A DNA stretch of 64,000 nt from Halocaridina rubra (Eukaryota; Arthropoda; Malacostraca; Decapoda; Atyidae): positions 69,501 through 133,500 of the forward strand of contig JAXCGZ010007566.1 in assembly GCA_037179515.1 (NCBI GenBank), read 5' to 3'. The number at the start of each line of letters is the position of its first letter. Positions within the stretch are counted from its first letter, which is position 1. The notes below the pieces were generated by a model, which did no database searches, was not told the DNA's origin, and was given only the letters and a program-made list of their open reading frames with translations. Of the stretch, positions 26,913 through 61,017 are shown in pieces. The translations under genes and the position numbers were made by a program.

Positions 26913-28026
26913 GGTTCGAGTCCCGGTCGGGGTAAAAAATGATTCATGTTTTCACATATGTAATGTTCTTATTTGTATTTCATGGCCCGAATGAGATTGG
27001 GAATTGAATTAAATGCTAAAATGAAGCCACGAGTGAGGTTGGGGAATCTGTAATATGAACATAGTGGCATTCAGTTAGAATGCGTTCATTCCTAAGTATA
27101 GCAGATATGAGCTATAAGGTTGGATTCCTTTTAACCTTCTGTGGTGTAGTGGTAGCGCCTTGACTTAGTAATCAAAAGTCCTAGGTTCGAGTCCCGGTCG
27201 GGGTAAAATATGATTCATGTTTTCATATATGTAATGTGCTTATTTGTATTTCATGGCCCGCATGAGATTGGGAATTGAATTAAATGCTAAAATGAAGCCA
27301 CGAGTGAGGTTGGGGAATCTGTAATATGAACATAGTGGCATTCCGTTAGAATGCGTTCATTCCTAAGTATAGCAGATATAAGCTATAAGGTTGGATTCCT
27401 TTTAACCTTCTGTGGTGTAGTGGTAGCGCCTTGACTTAGTAATCAAAAGTCCTAGGTTCGAGTCCCGTTCGGGGTAAAAAATGATTCATGTTTTCACATA
27501 TGTAATGTGCTTATTTGTATTTCATGGCCCGAATGAGATTGGGAATTGAATTAAATGCTAAAATGAAGCCACGAGTGAGGTTGGGGAATCTGTAATATGA
27601 ACATAGCGGCATTCAGTTAGAATGCGTTCATTCCTAAGTATAGCAGATATAAGCTATAAGGTTGGATTCCTCTTAACCTTCTGTGGTGTAGTGGTAGCGC
27701 CTTGACTTAGTAATCAAAAGTCCTAGGTTCGAGTCCCGGTCGGGGTAAAAAATGATTCATGTTTTCACATATGTAATGTGCTTATTTGTATTTCATGGCC
27801 CGAATGAGATTGGGAATTGAATTAAATGTTAAAATGAAGCCACGAGTGAGGTTGGGGAATCTGTAATATGAACATAGTGGCATTCAGTTAGAATGCGTTC
27901 ATTCCTAAGTATAGCAGATATAAGCTATAAGGTTGGATTCCTTTTAACCCTCTGTGGTGTAGTGGTAGCGCCTTGACTTAGTAATCAAAAGTCCTAGGTT
28001 CGAGTCCCGGTTGGGGTAAAAAATGA

Positions 28027-28028
<2 letters not shown>
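26913..28028 (+). repeat. Tandem array of 271-bp unit, plus arm of the palindrome
   Basis: At about 26912 the orientation flips in the middle of the tRNA-like part: GCTACCACTA joins GGTTCGAGTCCCGGTC. Four full units and a partial one follow on the plus strand, with box B at about 26914, 27187, 27457, 27728 and 27998. The array ends at AATGATTCA where a (TA)n tract begins. Together with the minus arm it forms an inverted repeat of more than 1 kb per arm. Confidence 0.85.

Positions 28029-28110
<82 letters not shown>
28029..28110. repeat. (TA)n microsatellite
   Basis: TA tract marking the right edge of the palindromic array. Confidence 0.97.
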
Positions 28111-28111
<1 letters not shown>

Positions 28112-28113
<2 letters not shown>

Positions 28114-28394
28114 CCAAAGCTTGAATATGCAGCCCCCTAATGGAATCCACACTTGAAAAGCACATACTTAAGTTGGAAAAAGTTCAAAGACATGCCACGA
28201 AACTGGTGTCAGAAATATGCAATCTTAGCTATAAGGAGAAGCTGAGGGAATTAAACTTACCAGCTCTCTAAGCTAGAAGAATGATGGGGGATATGGGGAC
28301 TTTTTTTTTTAATTTTTTCATGGTTATGACAGAGTGGATAGGGATCGATATATTGATATGGCTGGCTCTAGAACTGAAAGCCCTAGTTTGAAGC

Positions 28395-28439
<45 letters not shown>

Positions 28440-28660
28440 ACGTTGCAGGATTTAAGGAAGGACTTTTTTTTTTTGTGTAGGAGTGGTCGATAATTGAAAT
28501 TTGCTGAGCGAGGAGGTAGTTAATGCTACCTTAATTCATAGTTTTAAGTACAAGTATGATAAGTATCACTGAACACAAAATGGACCGACCAGAAGACGGG
28601 GAGTTATGAGCTTTGGGTTCTTTCCTGTAATCACAATTAAGTAATAACACACTGAAGAGA
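28112..28660 (+). pseudogene. LINE 3' fragment, same family as 12789-14643
   Basis: Plus-strand copy starting at the RPKLEYAAP block, then LEKVQRHATKLV, LSYKEKLREL, and the RVDRDRYIDMAGSRT block near 28335, ending ...TGTAATCACAATTAAGTAAT. A poly-A run of about 40 (28401-28438), a poly-T run near 28303 and several stops show that it is dead. It opens directly after (TA)n. Confidence 0.82.
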
Positions 28661-28759
28661 TTAAGTAACTAATTTGGTACTCATAAGAGGATACAGCAAT
28701 TCTGTTTGAGGTTAAATAAAAACTTTATTTTCTGTATTCGGTGAGACCTAAAGTGCCAA

Positions 28760-29790
28760 GATGAAATTATCTCTGTCTCTAAACCCCATGTCCAATGGTC
28801 GGGGGAGGGGTAGTAGATTATTCCCATGGATTGTAGGAGGGGGAGTAGCTCTTAGGAGCCTGAAACAAAAAGTCAAAGACCTTGAGACTCTTGTAACAAA
28901 CCTGGATGATAAAATTTTAAATATGGATAGAGAAATGAAAGAGATTGAAGCACTTAGAGAGATAATAGCAACTTTAGAGGAATCTACAAGGCACAAAGAA
29001 AAGAGAGAAAAGACCTAGAAAAAAGCTGGAATTGGAAAAGAGTGAACTAGAGATAAGAAATTCCAAAAAAGATGAGTGACAGCCTGAATGAATTTAAATG
29101 TTAGTTCACTGCTATCTTCTGAGAGAGACGAGATTGCAGCTTGGAATGTTCAGATAAAGGAAAACATCGAACAGTTTAGAAGAGAGTTTCAGGTGCTGAA
29201 TATAAAACACTAGGCCATCACAAGTTCCTTTGCAGATGTACAAAAGCAGAATGTGGCAGTAAAATAGTGAGGGAGGCAGCACTGGCAAATGAAAATACGG
29301 TTTACTACAAAGAAATAGTAAAAGAAAAATGAAAGATATTGTCTTTGAAAGGCTAATCCACTAATTGAACAGGAACTTGATAATGAGAAGTCAGTGGTAA
29401 TTTCAGGCATAAGTGAATCCAGGAGTCAACATGGGAGGGGAAACGTGAACATAATAACGCTGAGGTTTTAGACCTGATAAGGAAGCTTGGAGTAGTATGT
29501 GGTCCAGAGAATATTGTAAGCATTCACCGAATTGGTAAATATTCTGGGGAGGGAATGACAATAATAATGAGAGTAATCTTTAAGAGAGGGGACACATGTA
29601 GAGAAGAATTGATGAGGGCAAAAAGCCTAAAAAAATCTTTCAGGAATTCAAAACAGTGTTCAATAGACCATACAGAATGCAGAAAGAAATGGAAGTATAA
29701 AAAACTTGTTGCAAGAAGCTAGAAGTTTAAATGAGGGAAAATATGAAGGGTAGAAAATAATTTGTCAGAATTCTTCCAGCCAAAGGGGAG
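28760..29790 (+). pseudogene. Degenerate LINE ORF1-like protein
   Basis: Starts at ATG 28761 with a glycine/arginine-rich head, then a heptad-like coiled coil (SLKQKVKDLETLVTNLDDKI, MDREMKEIEALREIIATLEE) to a stop at 29016. Further on, in shifting frames, come SVVISGISESR near 29395, VLDLIRKLGVVCGPENI near 29470, IHRIGKYSG near 29525 and [16 protein letters not shown] near 29700. This order (coiled coil, then an RRM-like domain with GI-ES and RIG blocks) is typical of ORF1 proteins of Jockey/CR1-like LINEs. Multiple stops and frameshifts are present. It may be the 5' part of a LINE in the same orientation as the 28112 fragment. Confidence 0.65.
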
Positions 29791-30128
<338 letters not shown>

Positions 30129-31167
30129 AAATTGAAATTATTAGTGTTTTAGACTGTTCTGCATGACTACTCGGATTTTCACTGAATATATATTTTCGCC
30201 ATTTTTTCTTAACCCATGAATTTTATATCAGTTTTGTGTTCCAAATAATAGTTCAGATCTAATATCAGTATGAAATGTATTTTGTTGTATATCCTATTCT
30301 GTTCTGCAGTTTCTATATTGTTACACGTCGAACATATTAAGCAACATGGACTGCTCATTTTTTGTAGAATTATTTTTTACAACTTTTTGTAGTTTGCCAA
30401 TTCAGGTTTTCGTGTTAAAAATAGGCTTAAAAACGAAACACTTGGACCTAGCTACCCAAGGAATACCAGGATAATTAAAAATGTTGTGTGCTTAGACAGA
30501 CCTAGCTGATTCTATTCTATTTTTTTGTGTTTAATCTGTATAAGTCTTTTGTTTACTTATATATCTTTTTCTTCACTTAGATTCAATTATATATTGAATT
30601 GAGAGTATGCATGAAAGGCACTTGTCAAGATTTGTAATGAAAGTTATACAAGTTAACTTGCAAACTACTGATAATGTATAAAATTTTTAATATATGAAAG
30701 ACTAGAAAGTGCCTAAGTTGCATTCTGTCTCTCATACCGTAATGTCTCTAGCTTAGAGAAACGATTCAGTGTAGCGTTGATAAGCTTAAACCTATAATTC
30801 TTGCTTTTGTCGCGAAGAGGAAGAGTGTTAAGTACAAGTATTTATCCATGAGTGCATTCCCCTTGGTGTACGCATTACAGTCTTTTCCTCTTTACCTTCC
30901 ATAGCAGTGCAATGACTTATTTGCGTTCATGAATCAGCATTTTTTAGGTTGTGACTGCACCAAGGAGCTGCCTGGCAGATGGGTGATGAGAACAGGAAGG
31001 ATTGCCGTTGTGAACTGGCTCCTGACGGCCTTTTAGAGTTCATGGGCGGCCATATCTGAAGAAGGACGATAAGGAATGGCATAGAAAGAAATATTTTTGT
31101 TTTCCCAATTCCCTATATATGCCGTCTCCGGTGCTTGCATTACTACCTCCAATAATACATATTCGAA
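30129..31167. other. Upstream flank of the fucosyltransferase gene
   Basis: AT-rich. It presumably contains the promoter and 5'UTR of the gene that starts at 31168, but no convincing core promoter element can be picked out. Confidence 0.4.
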
Positions 31168-42893
<11,726 letters not shown>

Positions 42894-42948
42894 GTACAGT
42901 CACCTTGTTAAAGTACCAATTAGCTTTTAGGAAGTACCTGAGAATAAA

Positions 42949-44910
42949 TTCTGATGAGTATCGTTTATCTCATGATGACAGTAATGGAATTTATGATATA
43001 AAGCTGAGTTCAAATCCTATTCATAAAATAATTCGTGAATTTGGTATATGTGGTCTGTCATAACATTGTCCGTTCATTCCTTTCATACCGTTATTGTTGC
43101 TTCTGTATGGTGTTTTTAGCTCTTGTGAGACTGTCACAAAAGCTGTTAACCTTGAAGAGCTGACATGGTGCATAGATATGACGTGAACAATATTATGATT
43201 GCTAAATCAGAAATTTTTTTTCCACTTATCTGGGAGACATTCAGTTCATAATTAAAACTCCTCGTAATTATAGGAAATAGAAAATCCAGGATTTAGGCAT
43301 TCTTATTCAGTGTGATCAAAAGCTTAAATCCAATCTAGTTTTTGGTACCTGAAGTCTGTAGATATAGAAATAATTATGCTGTACCTCAATAATGTGACAG
43401 ACTTACGACTGTGATATATTGCATAATAATATACTCTTGTATTGTTACCTTTTGCATATATATTGACTTTGCTTCATATCATTTACAAATGATTAAGAAA
43501 AGAGATAAGTTGCCAATGTAGTTTAATATAGCTTTATGTAAAAAGATGAGCACGATATCACCTAAGAACTACAACTGTTCTTATGGCATGTACAGTTATC
43601 CCTCATCTTATATGGTTTTAATTAGTGCAGGTTTTAGTATACACTGTTGGAATATATATAAACAAAATTAAATTTAACTAATTTTTTTCCAACAAAAAAG
43701 AAATTATAGCAGCTACAGTGTTGTTTTTACGTGAATTTAAATTATCTTTGGCAAGTTTAAATAAAGAACAATTATCTAGGCATAATTCAGAGTCTGCAGG
43801 AGAGTTGTGAAAAGATCACATATATGCTACTTGCAGATACAGTTATATAAAGGTTTGGACTATATGCGATTTTTTACTTATATGGAAAATTGTGGAATCA
43901 ATTAACATCATAACATGAGGGACAACTGTATTTATGGAAGGAAAAAGCATTAGTCATATGTACAAAAAATAAATAAAATATGTTTTATTACAGAACTGGA
44001 CAATGCTACGTAATTAAACAGACATATTGTAATATTTTTAACTCCAAAAGCAAACAAACAAATCTTAATACTGAAAGTACTCCTAGATGAACTGCTTATG
44101 AACAGACTCAAATTTTGAAACACTAGAAAAAGAACTGTAGTTGTTAAAGCATACTTACATCTCGAATTTTTCATCCTTTGTAAAACAATAGCAACTAATA
44201 ATGAAAATGTGCTCAGCAGAAATGCTTATGAACTGTCTCTAGGCTTGATACCTTTTCTTGAACTTTGAATGCACAATACAGACGTAAACATGTACTTCTC
44301 TGTTCTCAACTCTTGGAAAAAATATAAATGTTAAAGCAAACATAATTTGAATGCCAATGAACAGTTACTAGCTTTGATGCCTATTCCTGACCTAATTGAT
44401 TCATGATCTTAGAATGTACAGAACCATGTGATGAAATTATCCTCTTAACACCTGCTAATAATGCCATCGCCTTAAATAACTGCTTAGAAGTATCAATTAC
44501 ATATTCTATTTAATCATTTGCAAAATACTTCCACCATCCAAAAGCGGAGAGGGATTATACAACACATTTGCCAAAATGAAGTTCTTTAAATGATGCACTT
44601 CTTCCATGGAATGACATGTAAGTTGGAAGATCATATGGAGGACACTCACAAACATTCTGCTTTGCAGTGTGTTGCAGCTCGTGAATCAGAGACCTGCCTT
44701 GATACTTTTGATCTATTACTTTTGCAAGAAAATGGGAAGGTGTCAAAGCTATGTTTATTCTGTACTCTATATATCTCTGTCTAGGTCATATATTTGTACC
44801 TTTATTACTTCTAAATACTAATATAAAACTGGAATAACCTGAATTTTTCCATCAAAGTAATTTTGAAATGTTAAACTATTTGGCTACTAATCAAGTCTCC
44901 ATATACAAGA
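42949..44910. other. Intergenic, nothing recognised
   Basis: AT-rich. Open frames are short and unlike known proteins. It may hold the tail of the fucosyltransferase 3'UTR. Confidence 0.4.
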
Positions 44911-44914
44911 GCCA

Positions 44915-45095
44915 TATTACCCCCTTATAAAAGGGGTGGCTGAATCAAAGCAAAGTATCTTGAGTCTTTGGAAAAAAATGCAGAGGAGGACATTTCTAGT
45001 CCTCTCACTCTGCTCTATTTTGTCGGCTTTTACGACCTGCAGAGAAACTCAGAGGAAGTATTCTTACCCCCCTCCATCAGGGGGAACTAATCAAG
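44915..45095 (-). repeat. Dispersed repeat, CCCCCTGAGGG...CCTTATAAGG family
   Basis: CCCCCTTATAAAAGGGGTGG at the left and CCCCCCTCCATCAGGGGG at the right, the inverse of the copy at 22425. The interior GTCGGCTTTTACGACCTGCA parallels that copy's inverse. Confidence 0.65.
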
Positions 45096-45164
45096 TGCCA
45101 GAATATGATCACTAAATTATTACCAAAGAGTAGAATTACACTTATTTTCGTTGGAATAAATTCT

Positions 45165-46865
<1,701 letters not shown>

Positions 46866-47115
46866 AAATCAATAAAGGCCCGGGCACGAGAAAATACCAA
46901 GACGAAGGAAAAGAAAAAGGTTAAGGGCAAGGCAGAGATGAGGTAATGTCACGCAAAGGAAAACGACAGACAGAAAAAAGCAGTCAACGTACAGAGGACC
47001 CAGAGATATGGAGGACTAGGCTCTGAGATAACGATAGATCAGCTTTTTGAAGGATGAAAGGTCATAAGAATTAGGAAAGACAGAAGGAGGAAAGAGTTTC
47101 AGAGTCTGGAGGTTG
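46866..47115 (+). repeat. Dispersed repeat (AATAAAGGCCCGGGCACGAG family)
   Basis: Matches 35105-35260 through CCAAGACGAAGGAAAAGAAA and GGCAAGGCAGAGATGAGGTA. Another stretch (GGTCATAAGAATTAGGAAAG) looks like the inverse of the preceding LINE's end, as if folded back. Confidence 0.6.
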
Positions 47116-48010
47116 ATGCCTTTAAATAATCTGTAAGTTATATAATTCATCCTTAATGTTTATTCTGAAAAGCCTGCAAGGTGGCCAGAACCAGAATTAG
47201 TTAATTGAGACAATAGAGTTCCAGCCTACGCTGTCCATCTTTGTTTGTTTGTTTGTTTATTACAGCTGTAAGCAATTTCAGACCCTGATATCCAATTACT
47301 TTATGATATTTATTTCATTTATACTAATATGGAGGACGTTAGCTCTGAACTTTCTTATATATTCTAGCACACGCTCATATATTCATCCATTTATACTTAG
47401 AACTGTCTTCTGGAAGTACAGTATTGTTTATAAAATGCATATGGTTAATGAAGATAGCTCCGCTTGAATTATACTGTGGTGATAAGATATGATAACTGTA
47501 GTTGATAACAAGTATCTGTTGCTGTACACGCTGAAAAAGATATTGACAATGTTAGTTCCTCGTGGGATTCTAAATAAATAGATTTTATGTAGTTTTATAT
47601 AGTGAAAAGTATACTAATTTTGCGTCCAAGATGCTATTTCAGTTGAAAAAAAAATTATTAAGAAAAACTCTTGAATTAGAATATGTTGTTTTAAGGTTTT
47701 GATTGTTATTGGTTGTTAGCTAAACAAGTATTTATATTAATCATGAAGAGAATTTAGTAGTTATGTTACTTATATTCAAGTTTATTTATATTCTGTTCTA
47801 AGTCATTTTGAATATGATGTCTAAAAAGAAAAGTTATGAGAGACAATTTAGTGGACTTGCATTCTATGTTTAGTACTATAGGTTGTCATTTATAAATGGT
47901 GATATATAGGACGTTTTATAATGAAAAAGTGCATCTTCAGTCCCAAAATCTTGTGCAAAAAGTGTTGGTTATTGATATATTTGCAATGTCTGTGATTTCC
48001 AGCTGTCAGT
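47116..48010. other. Intergenic, nothing recognised
   Basis: AT-rich. No gene or repeat family was recognised. Confidence 0.4.
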
Positions 48011-48014
48011 ATGC

Positions 48015-48017
<3 letters not shown>

Positions 48018-48100
<83 letters not shown>

Positions 48101-48101
48101 G
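48018..48101. repeat. (ATT)n microsatellite
   Basis: About 27 ATT units. Confidence 0.97.
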
Positions 48102-48114
48102 ATATGGTGGTATC

Positions 48115-48300
48115 TCTACAATATCTCTGCCTACTTACCCTGAAAGTAGGCAAAGGGATGATAGGAGGAAATTGTGGTAGCCCTTCCTCAGGGAGCTAAG
48201 AAGAGTGATTGAGGTATGATTGACTTCTGGTGAGTGTGTGCTTTGATTCGACCCTCCTATCAAGGGTGATTGCTGCCAATGTATATGGATGCATGTACAG
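48115..48300 (+). repeat. Dispersed repeat (CTCAGGGAGCTAAGAAGAGT family)
   Basis: CTCAGGGAGCTAAGAAGAGT, GATTGAGGTATGATTGACTT and TGTGCTTTGATTCGACCCTC recur at 61793-61885. Non-coding. Confidence 0.6.
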
Positions 48301-48551
48301 TTTACTCTAACGTTCGTCATCCACAGTGGACACTATATATCCGCTGTCATTTAGAGGTTAGATGATTACACACAAAATCTCACAGTATAGAAAACTGATA
48401 TTGTCATGAAATATTATAAAACAAATAAAGAAATCAGATCTTACATTGCAGTTTATCAATTTTTTCAGATAAAAGGAAACAGTTTTTCAATATGGTAAAG
48501 CTTTTACATCTTTAATCTCTGGATCATACAATCAAGATTTCCTATGCCATT

Positions 48552-56663
<8,112 letters not shown>

Positions 56664-58140
56664 ATGAAAAGTCATAAAGTGTCTCTCTAATTCTTTTAAA
56701 ATTATACTAATGTATTTTTATCTCATAAATGAATGAAGAAAACATTGGCCCAGATACTTACGATGGCAAAACACATTCACAGTACACTGTTACAGATGTG
56801 AACTGTAATATATGTTATGAATATAGTTAATAAACTTTATAGTTTACGTTAATTTTACAGTGTTCATTTGGTTACCTTGATATATGATGTTATATTACCC
56901 ATAATTCTGTTTGAAGGTGAAATTTTATTTGGAGACCGAATTTTTCTACTTAATACCATGAAGAACCATCCAAGAAATTAATACAGCGGTACCAGAAAAA
57001 TATAAGTTCCCTAAGTATGCAAGTTTTATTTTATCATGCAGTCAATGACAACTTTCCAATGGAAGAACATGCAGTACTATACTTTGTAAGTATGCCGTTA
57101 TGGGTTTGGTACATTTCGGCGAAGCCCTATTGCTACTGGCTGTTTGGACACTAACCCCATTTTAGTGACAAAACAATTGGCAACGGACTTTCTAACCCTA
57201 AAAAGGTTTTAATATTTTGAAAACCTAATCTAATCTAACTATCTTCGTAATATAAAGAAACATATGGTTTCCAGAAAGAATATTGCTAATCTTGTCTCCT
57301 AAGCAAAACACTGATATGATGGCAGAAGGAATAATATTTGTCAGAAGATAACTCCAGAGATAGCTGTAGAAAAATGAAAACTAACAACATAATGGAAGGA
57401 TGTGAAATACCCTTGAATATACTGTATAAAACTAGTAAGCTATGTTTTTATGCTGTAACTGGTGCCTTGTGATGTAGACAAGAGCAGCGCTGCTTACATC
57501 TAGCAAATTTAGTGGGTCTATCTAAAGTCATATATGTGCAATGCAGTTGAAAGCGAGAACATTTCTGGCTTAAATTAAGGAAAATAAACTGTTCACACCA
57601 ACAGTCAACCTATCTTTGTCTAGATGGAATATCAAAAGAAAATATACTTCACCCTAACTTTGCAGTTTCCTCTCTTCAATAAGTGATATATATCAGATAG
57701 ATGCAAAGTCTATCTAGATAGAGGCAATGCATATATGACACTTCTATTGGTAGTCATTATCAGTGTTGCTATTGTACTACAAGCTTAAATCATACACAGT
57801 ACTAATCAGACTGCTGAAGGCACCAAGAACATATCATTTGCAGAAGGCATAGAAGTATTTTCTAAGGGAGTGCCTCTCAAGTAAACAAAAATTTAAATGG
57901 TAAGCTTAGGATTATGAAACCTCAGATTATATTTAACAATCAACCACATCATGAGAACTAATGGCAAAAGTATCTTTATATATATCATGGAAGATTCTGC
58001 CTTAGTATGGACTATGAAAGGTCCATTCTGGATGTCTTGATATTCTGTGAATAGAGTAAATATAATTTTAGATTCTCTATTGAAAATATTTCAGTATTTA
58101 TATATTTCTTGTGTACATGGATATAGCAGATATGATGTGG
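56664..58140. other. Interval between the two convergent AKR genes
   Basis: Contains AATAAA near 56829 for AKR1. The last short exon of AKR2 (expected to encode about 13 residues including a YPF-like motif) should lie here on the minus strand, but none was found by eye. Confidence 0.4.
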
Positions 58141-58144
58141 GGAC

Positions 58145-58300
58145 TGCTGTAGTATGGTGTTAGAATGCTTGACTCGAGAGGTAACAGACCCTCGTTTGAG
58201 CCCACAGCGGAGTGTTAGCAAGGGCATCCAGCTTTAATTCCTCAGCCTAAATCAGTCTGTGTCCACTCCCATCATAAGGACTGATAGTGACACATCTAAA
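58145..58300 (+). mobile_element. tRNA-derived SINE-like repeat, family 2 (best copy)
   Basis: ATGGTGTTAGAATGCTTGAC (box A-like) is followed by CCCTCGTTTGAGCCCACAGC (box B-like), then GTTAGCAAGGGCATCCAGCT and CACTCCCATCATAAGGACTG ending in GATAGTGACACATC. It ends 30 bases from AKR2 exon 8. Confidence 0.7.
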
Positions 58301-58329
58301 AAAATCTATGAATGTGCTGCATTGCTTAC

Positions 58330-58430
58330 CCTTTGAATATATCTTGGAAGTGAAAGACTCTTCCTTTCCCACCTTGGTCTAAGGCTTCAAGAGATGACAT
58401 ATCTGATGAAGTCAACTCAAAGTCAAACAC
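58330..58430 (-). CDS. AKR2 exon 8
   Basis: VFDFELTSSDMSSLEALDQG through GRVFHFQDIFKG. Acceptor CTTTCAG, donor GTAAGC. Confidence 0.93.
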
Positions 58431-60435
58431 CTGAAAGAATATATCTTCTGTCATTCCGTTCATGAACTTGATTTGAAGAATGGAGAGCTAGATATCCACC
58501 CACTGTCTACTATTACTTCAAGAAAGAAACAATCATCCATTTAAGAGGCTGCAACCAATGTTTATTATCATAAATAACGGTCTGTAAAGGAGATGCAAAT
58601 GCTAAAATTCTACCTTGGAGGCTGCATACGTAATTTGATTGATATGATAAAGATAAGTAAATACCAGGAACAACATTCCAATAAGGAATCCAAATATAGT
58701 ATAAAGCGGAAAAAAAGTATGAAGGAGTAAATAGGAAACTGCCACCATGCCAGAGTACATCGCGAATTGCAACACGCCCCATGCACAGGAATCTAGGTTT
58801 ACATTTTGCTTGCTCTCTTTTCACATTTTGACTCAATAACAAAGAGGTGCTTGTACAGTGTCACCAACACCTCACTGTTTTAAGTGCCTCTTCAGAAATC
58901 TTATTGAGAGAGCAAACAGGGAGACTTTGCTGATACTGTACAATGCCTTTAACCATATTAAAATAGTTCATGGTGCTGTGGTTTCCGGATCTCTATGTAT
59001 AACTATATTAGCCAGTTGTTAGGTTATTCAAAATGCTACACTTTGGGTGACTTCAGGAGCACTCTGTAGTATACCAATCCTCTCCTTGTGGTGTAAGTGT
59101 AAAGTTTCTTCTATCAAAGATTATACTGACCAGTATACTAGCCCATATGCTTTTAAAGGGTCTTATATAACTAGGTCATACCCAGTGAGAAGAGAAGTTT
59201 TGGCAGATGAGGAAAGGTTCTAGCTCTATGTTGGTTACTGAATTCGAAGAAACATGTAACACTGTTGAGAGCAGAGGGAGTTCCTCTTCTAATAGACCTT
59301 CCTTTGTTTCGCTTTCAACTATTTTCCATCTCCCTTATACCCCCATATTGTCCATCCTCTGTGTAGCTTTAATCATTCCGTATAGGAAGGTGAATTGCTT
59401 ACAATCTGGGAATCTCTGTAGTGGGTCTCTACCTTTTGTTCAGCTTTATCAGTTGTCCTTTGTGTCAATTCTAAGTTTGCCTTTGAATTACTCTGCTCTT
59501 CAAGGCCAAAGTATGTTCTTGATATATAATTGCTTATTGACATTAGTTTTTCTTCGGGAGTGTTGTTGTGGCATTGCGATTTTGATGGACCCCTACCAAT
59601 TGCAGCATATCTAGAAAATGAGGCAAAGGATCGGTTTGCTGGGAAGGCCTGATATATTGTTAGTTCTGATGGGTGGGTACATATTATATAAGTCTTTATA
59701 GTGGTATGCTGATTGTCATCAAGTAATCTTAGACAGACACATATATAAATGGCCTTTGGTAGACATGGGTTGAGCTCTGGAAATGCAGATAGGATGCTGT
59801 CATCGCACGTCCACATCTGAGACACTGCTGATTGCATGTTCGTATGCATCGCTTATTTCTTATGCCAGTTCCAATTTCAGTTATTGTAATGCCCTAGAGA
59901 CTTTTGAGCACTTTTTCCTTCACTGTCAATGTTATTATGGAAATTGCTGCTTTCTTCGCTATGCCTTGCTCTTCCTAGGAATTTATCCTTATTGATTCTG
60001 CTGGGTGGTAGACCAAATGATATCCAGCTACGATACAAAACTGCGTCTGCTGTAATGAAATTTGTTCTACTATTGGGTAGAGACCTGGGTTTGTAATATA
60101 TCACGGGTTTCTTGTCTATGGTTACTGTACTCAGAACCTCACTATGTTACTTTCCTTTGAACAGTTTAGGTGGGACCTATGGACTGACCAAACTTTGTGT
60201 CCATCGCATACTGGAAGAAGAAGAAATACATGGCCACAGCAATGGCTTTCATGAGTTTACCCCTTCTATTGATTTTTATTTGTCATTGGCCCACTTATAT
60301 ATAGACTGGTCTGATATCCATAACTGCAAATTAGACAGAGTTGATTTTGGGGCATTTAACTGTTATTACACAAATTTACATCTCTCTTAGTTAGCATATC
60401 AACAAGGAAAACTGCATCTTCATTATCCTTCGTTG

Positions 60436-60486
<51 letters not shown>

Positions 60487-60885
60487 GTAGTAGTAGTAGT
60501 AGTAGAAGTAGTAGTAGTAGTAGTAGCAGTAGAATTCTATATATTACTAGCTCCACAATAATGATTAGGATTGTCTTTTTACTTACATCGATATTTTGTG
60601 CAATCCTCTCTGGGTTAGCTGACTTTGGAATAGTAGGTATACCTTGTTGTACAAGAAACCGAATCAAGATCTGAGCTGACGTTCTGTTGAGACGGTTAGC
60701 AATAGCATTCACGGTGGGATGTTCCAGTAGTATGGGCATATCAGAGGAGCTGCAACAACAATATTATATATTGATAAACGAGTGTGTACAGGATGTAATT
60801 TTCATTATCTTATTCATGCAATTGCATATATAATCAATTTAAATTTGTTAAATGACTGTATAATGAGTAATTCTTTGTTGATATA

Positions 60886-60947
<62 letters not shown>

Positions 60948-60973
60948 TATTATTATTATTTTATTATTATTAT

Positions 60974-61017
<44 letters not shown>

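Noticed and set aside
24421..26930. Functional tRNA gene cluster
   Set aside because: The segment has good box A and box B motifs but no paired seven-base acceptor stem, an 8-base anticodon loop and a mismatched T stem. It is treated as tRNA-derived.
24367..28028. CRISPR-like array
   Set aside because: Units are 271 bp with no unique spacers, contain pol III box motifs, flip orientation, and occur in a eukaryotic setting with introns.
56664..58329. Last exon of AKR2
   Set aside because: A short minus-strand exon ending in a YPF-like motif was sought, and no candidate with an acceptor in the right phase was found. None is annotated.
58513..58842. 109-codon open frame on the minus strand
   Set aside because: No recognisable family, no splice signals in phase with AKR2, and it lies inside AKR2 intron 7.
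59207..59849. Open frames of 135 and 158 codons on opposite strands
   Set aside because: They overlap each other, resemble nothing recognised and lie in an AKR2 intron.
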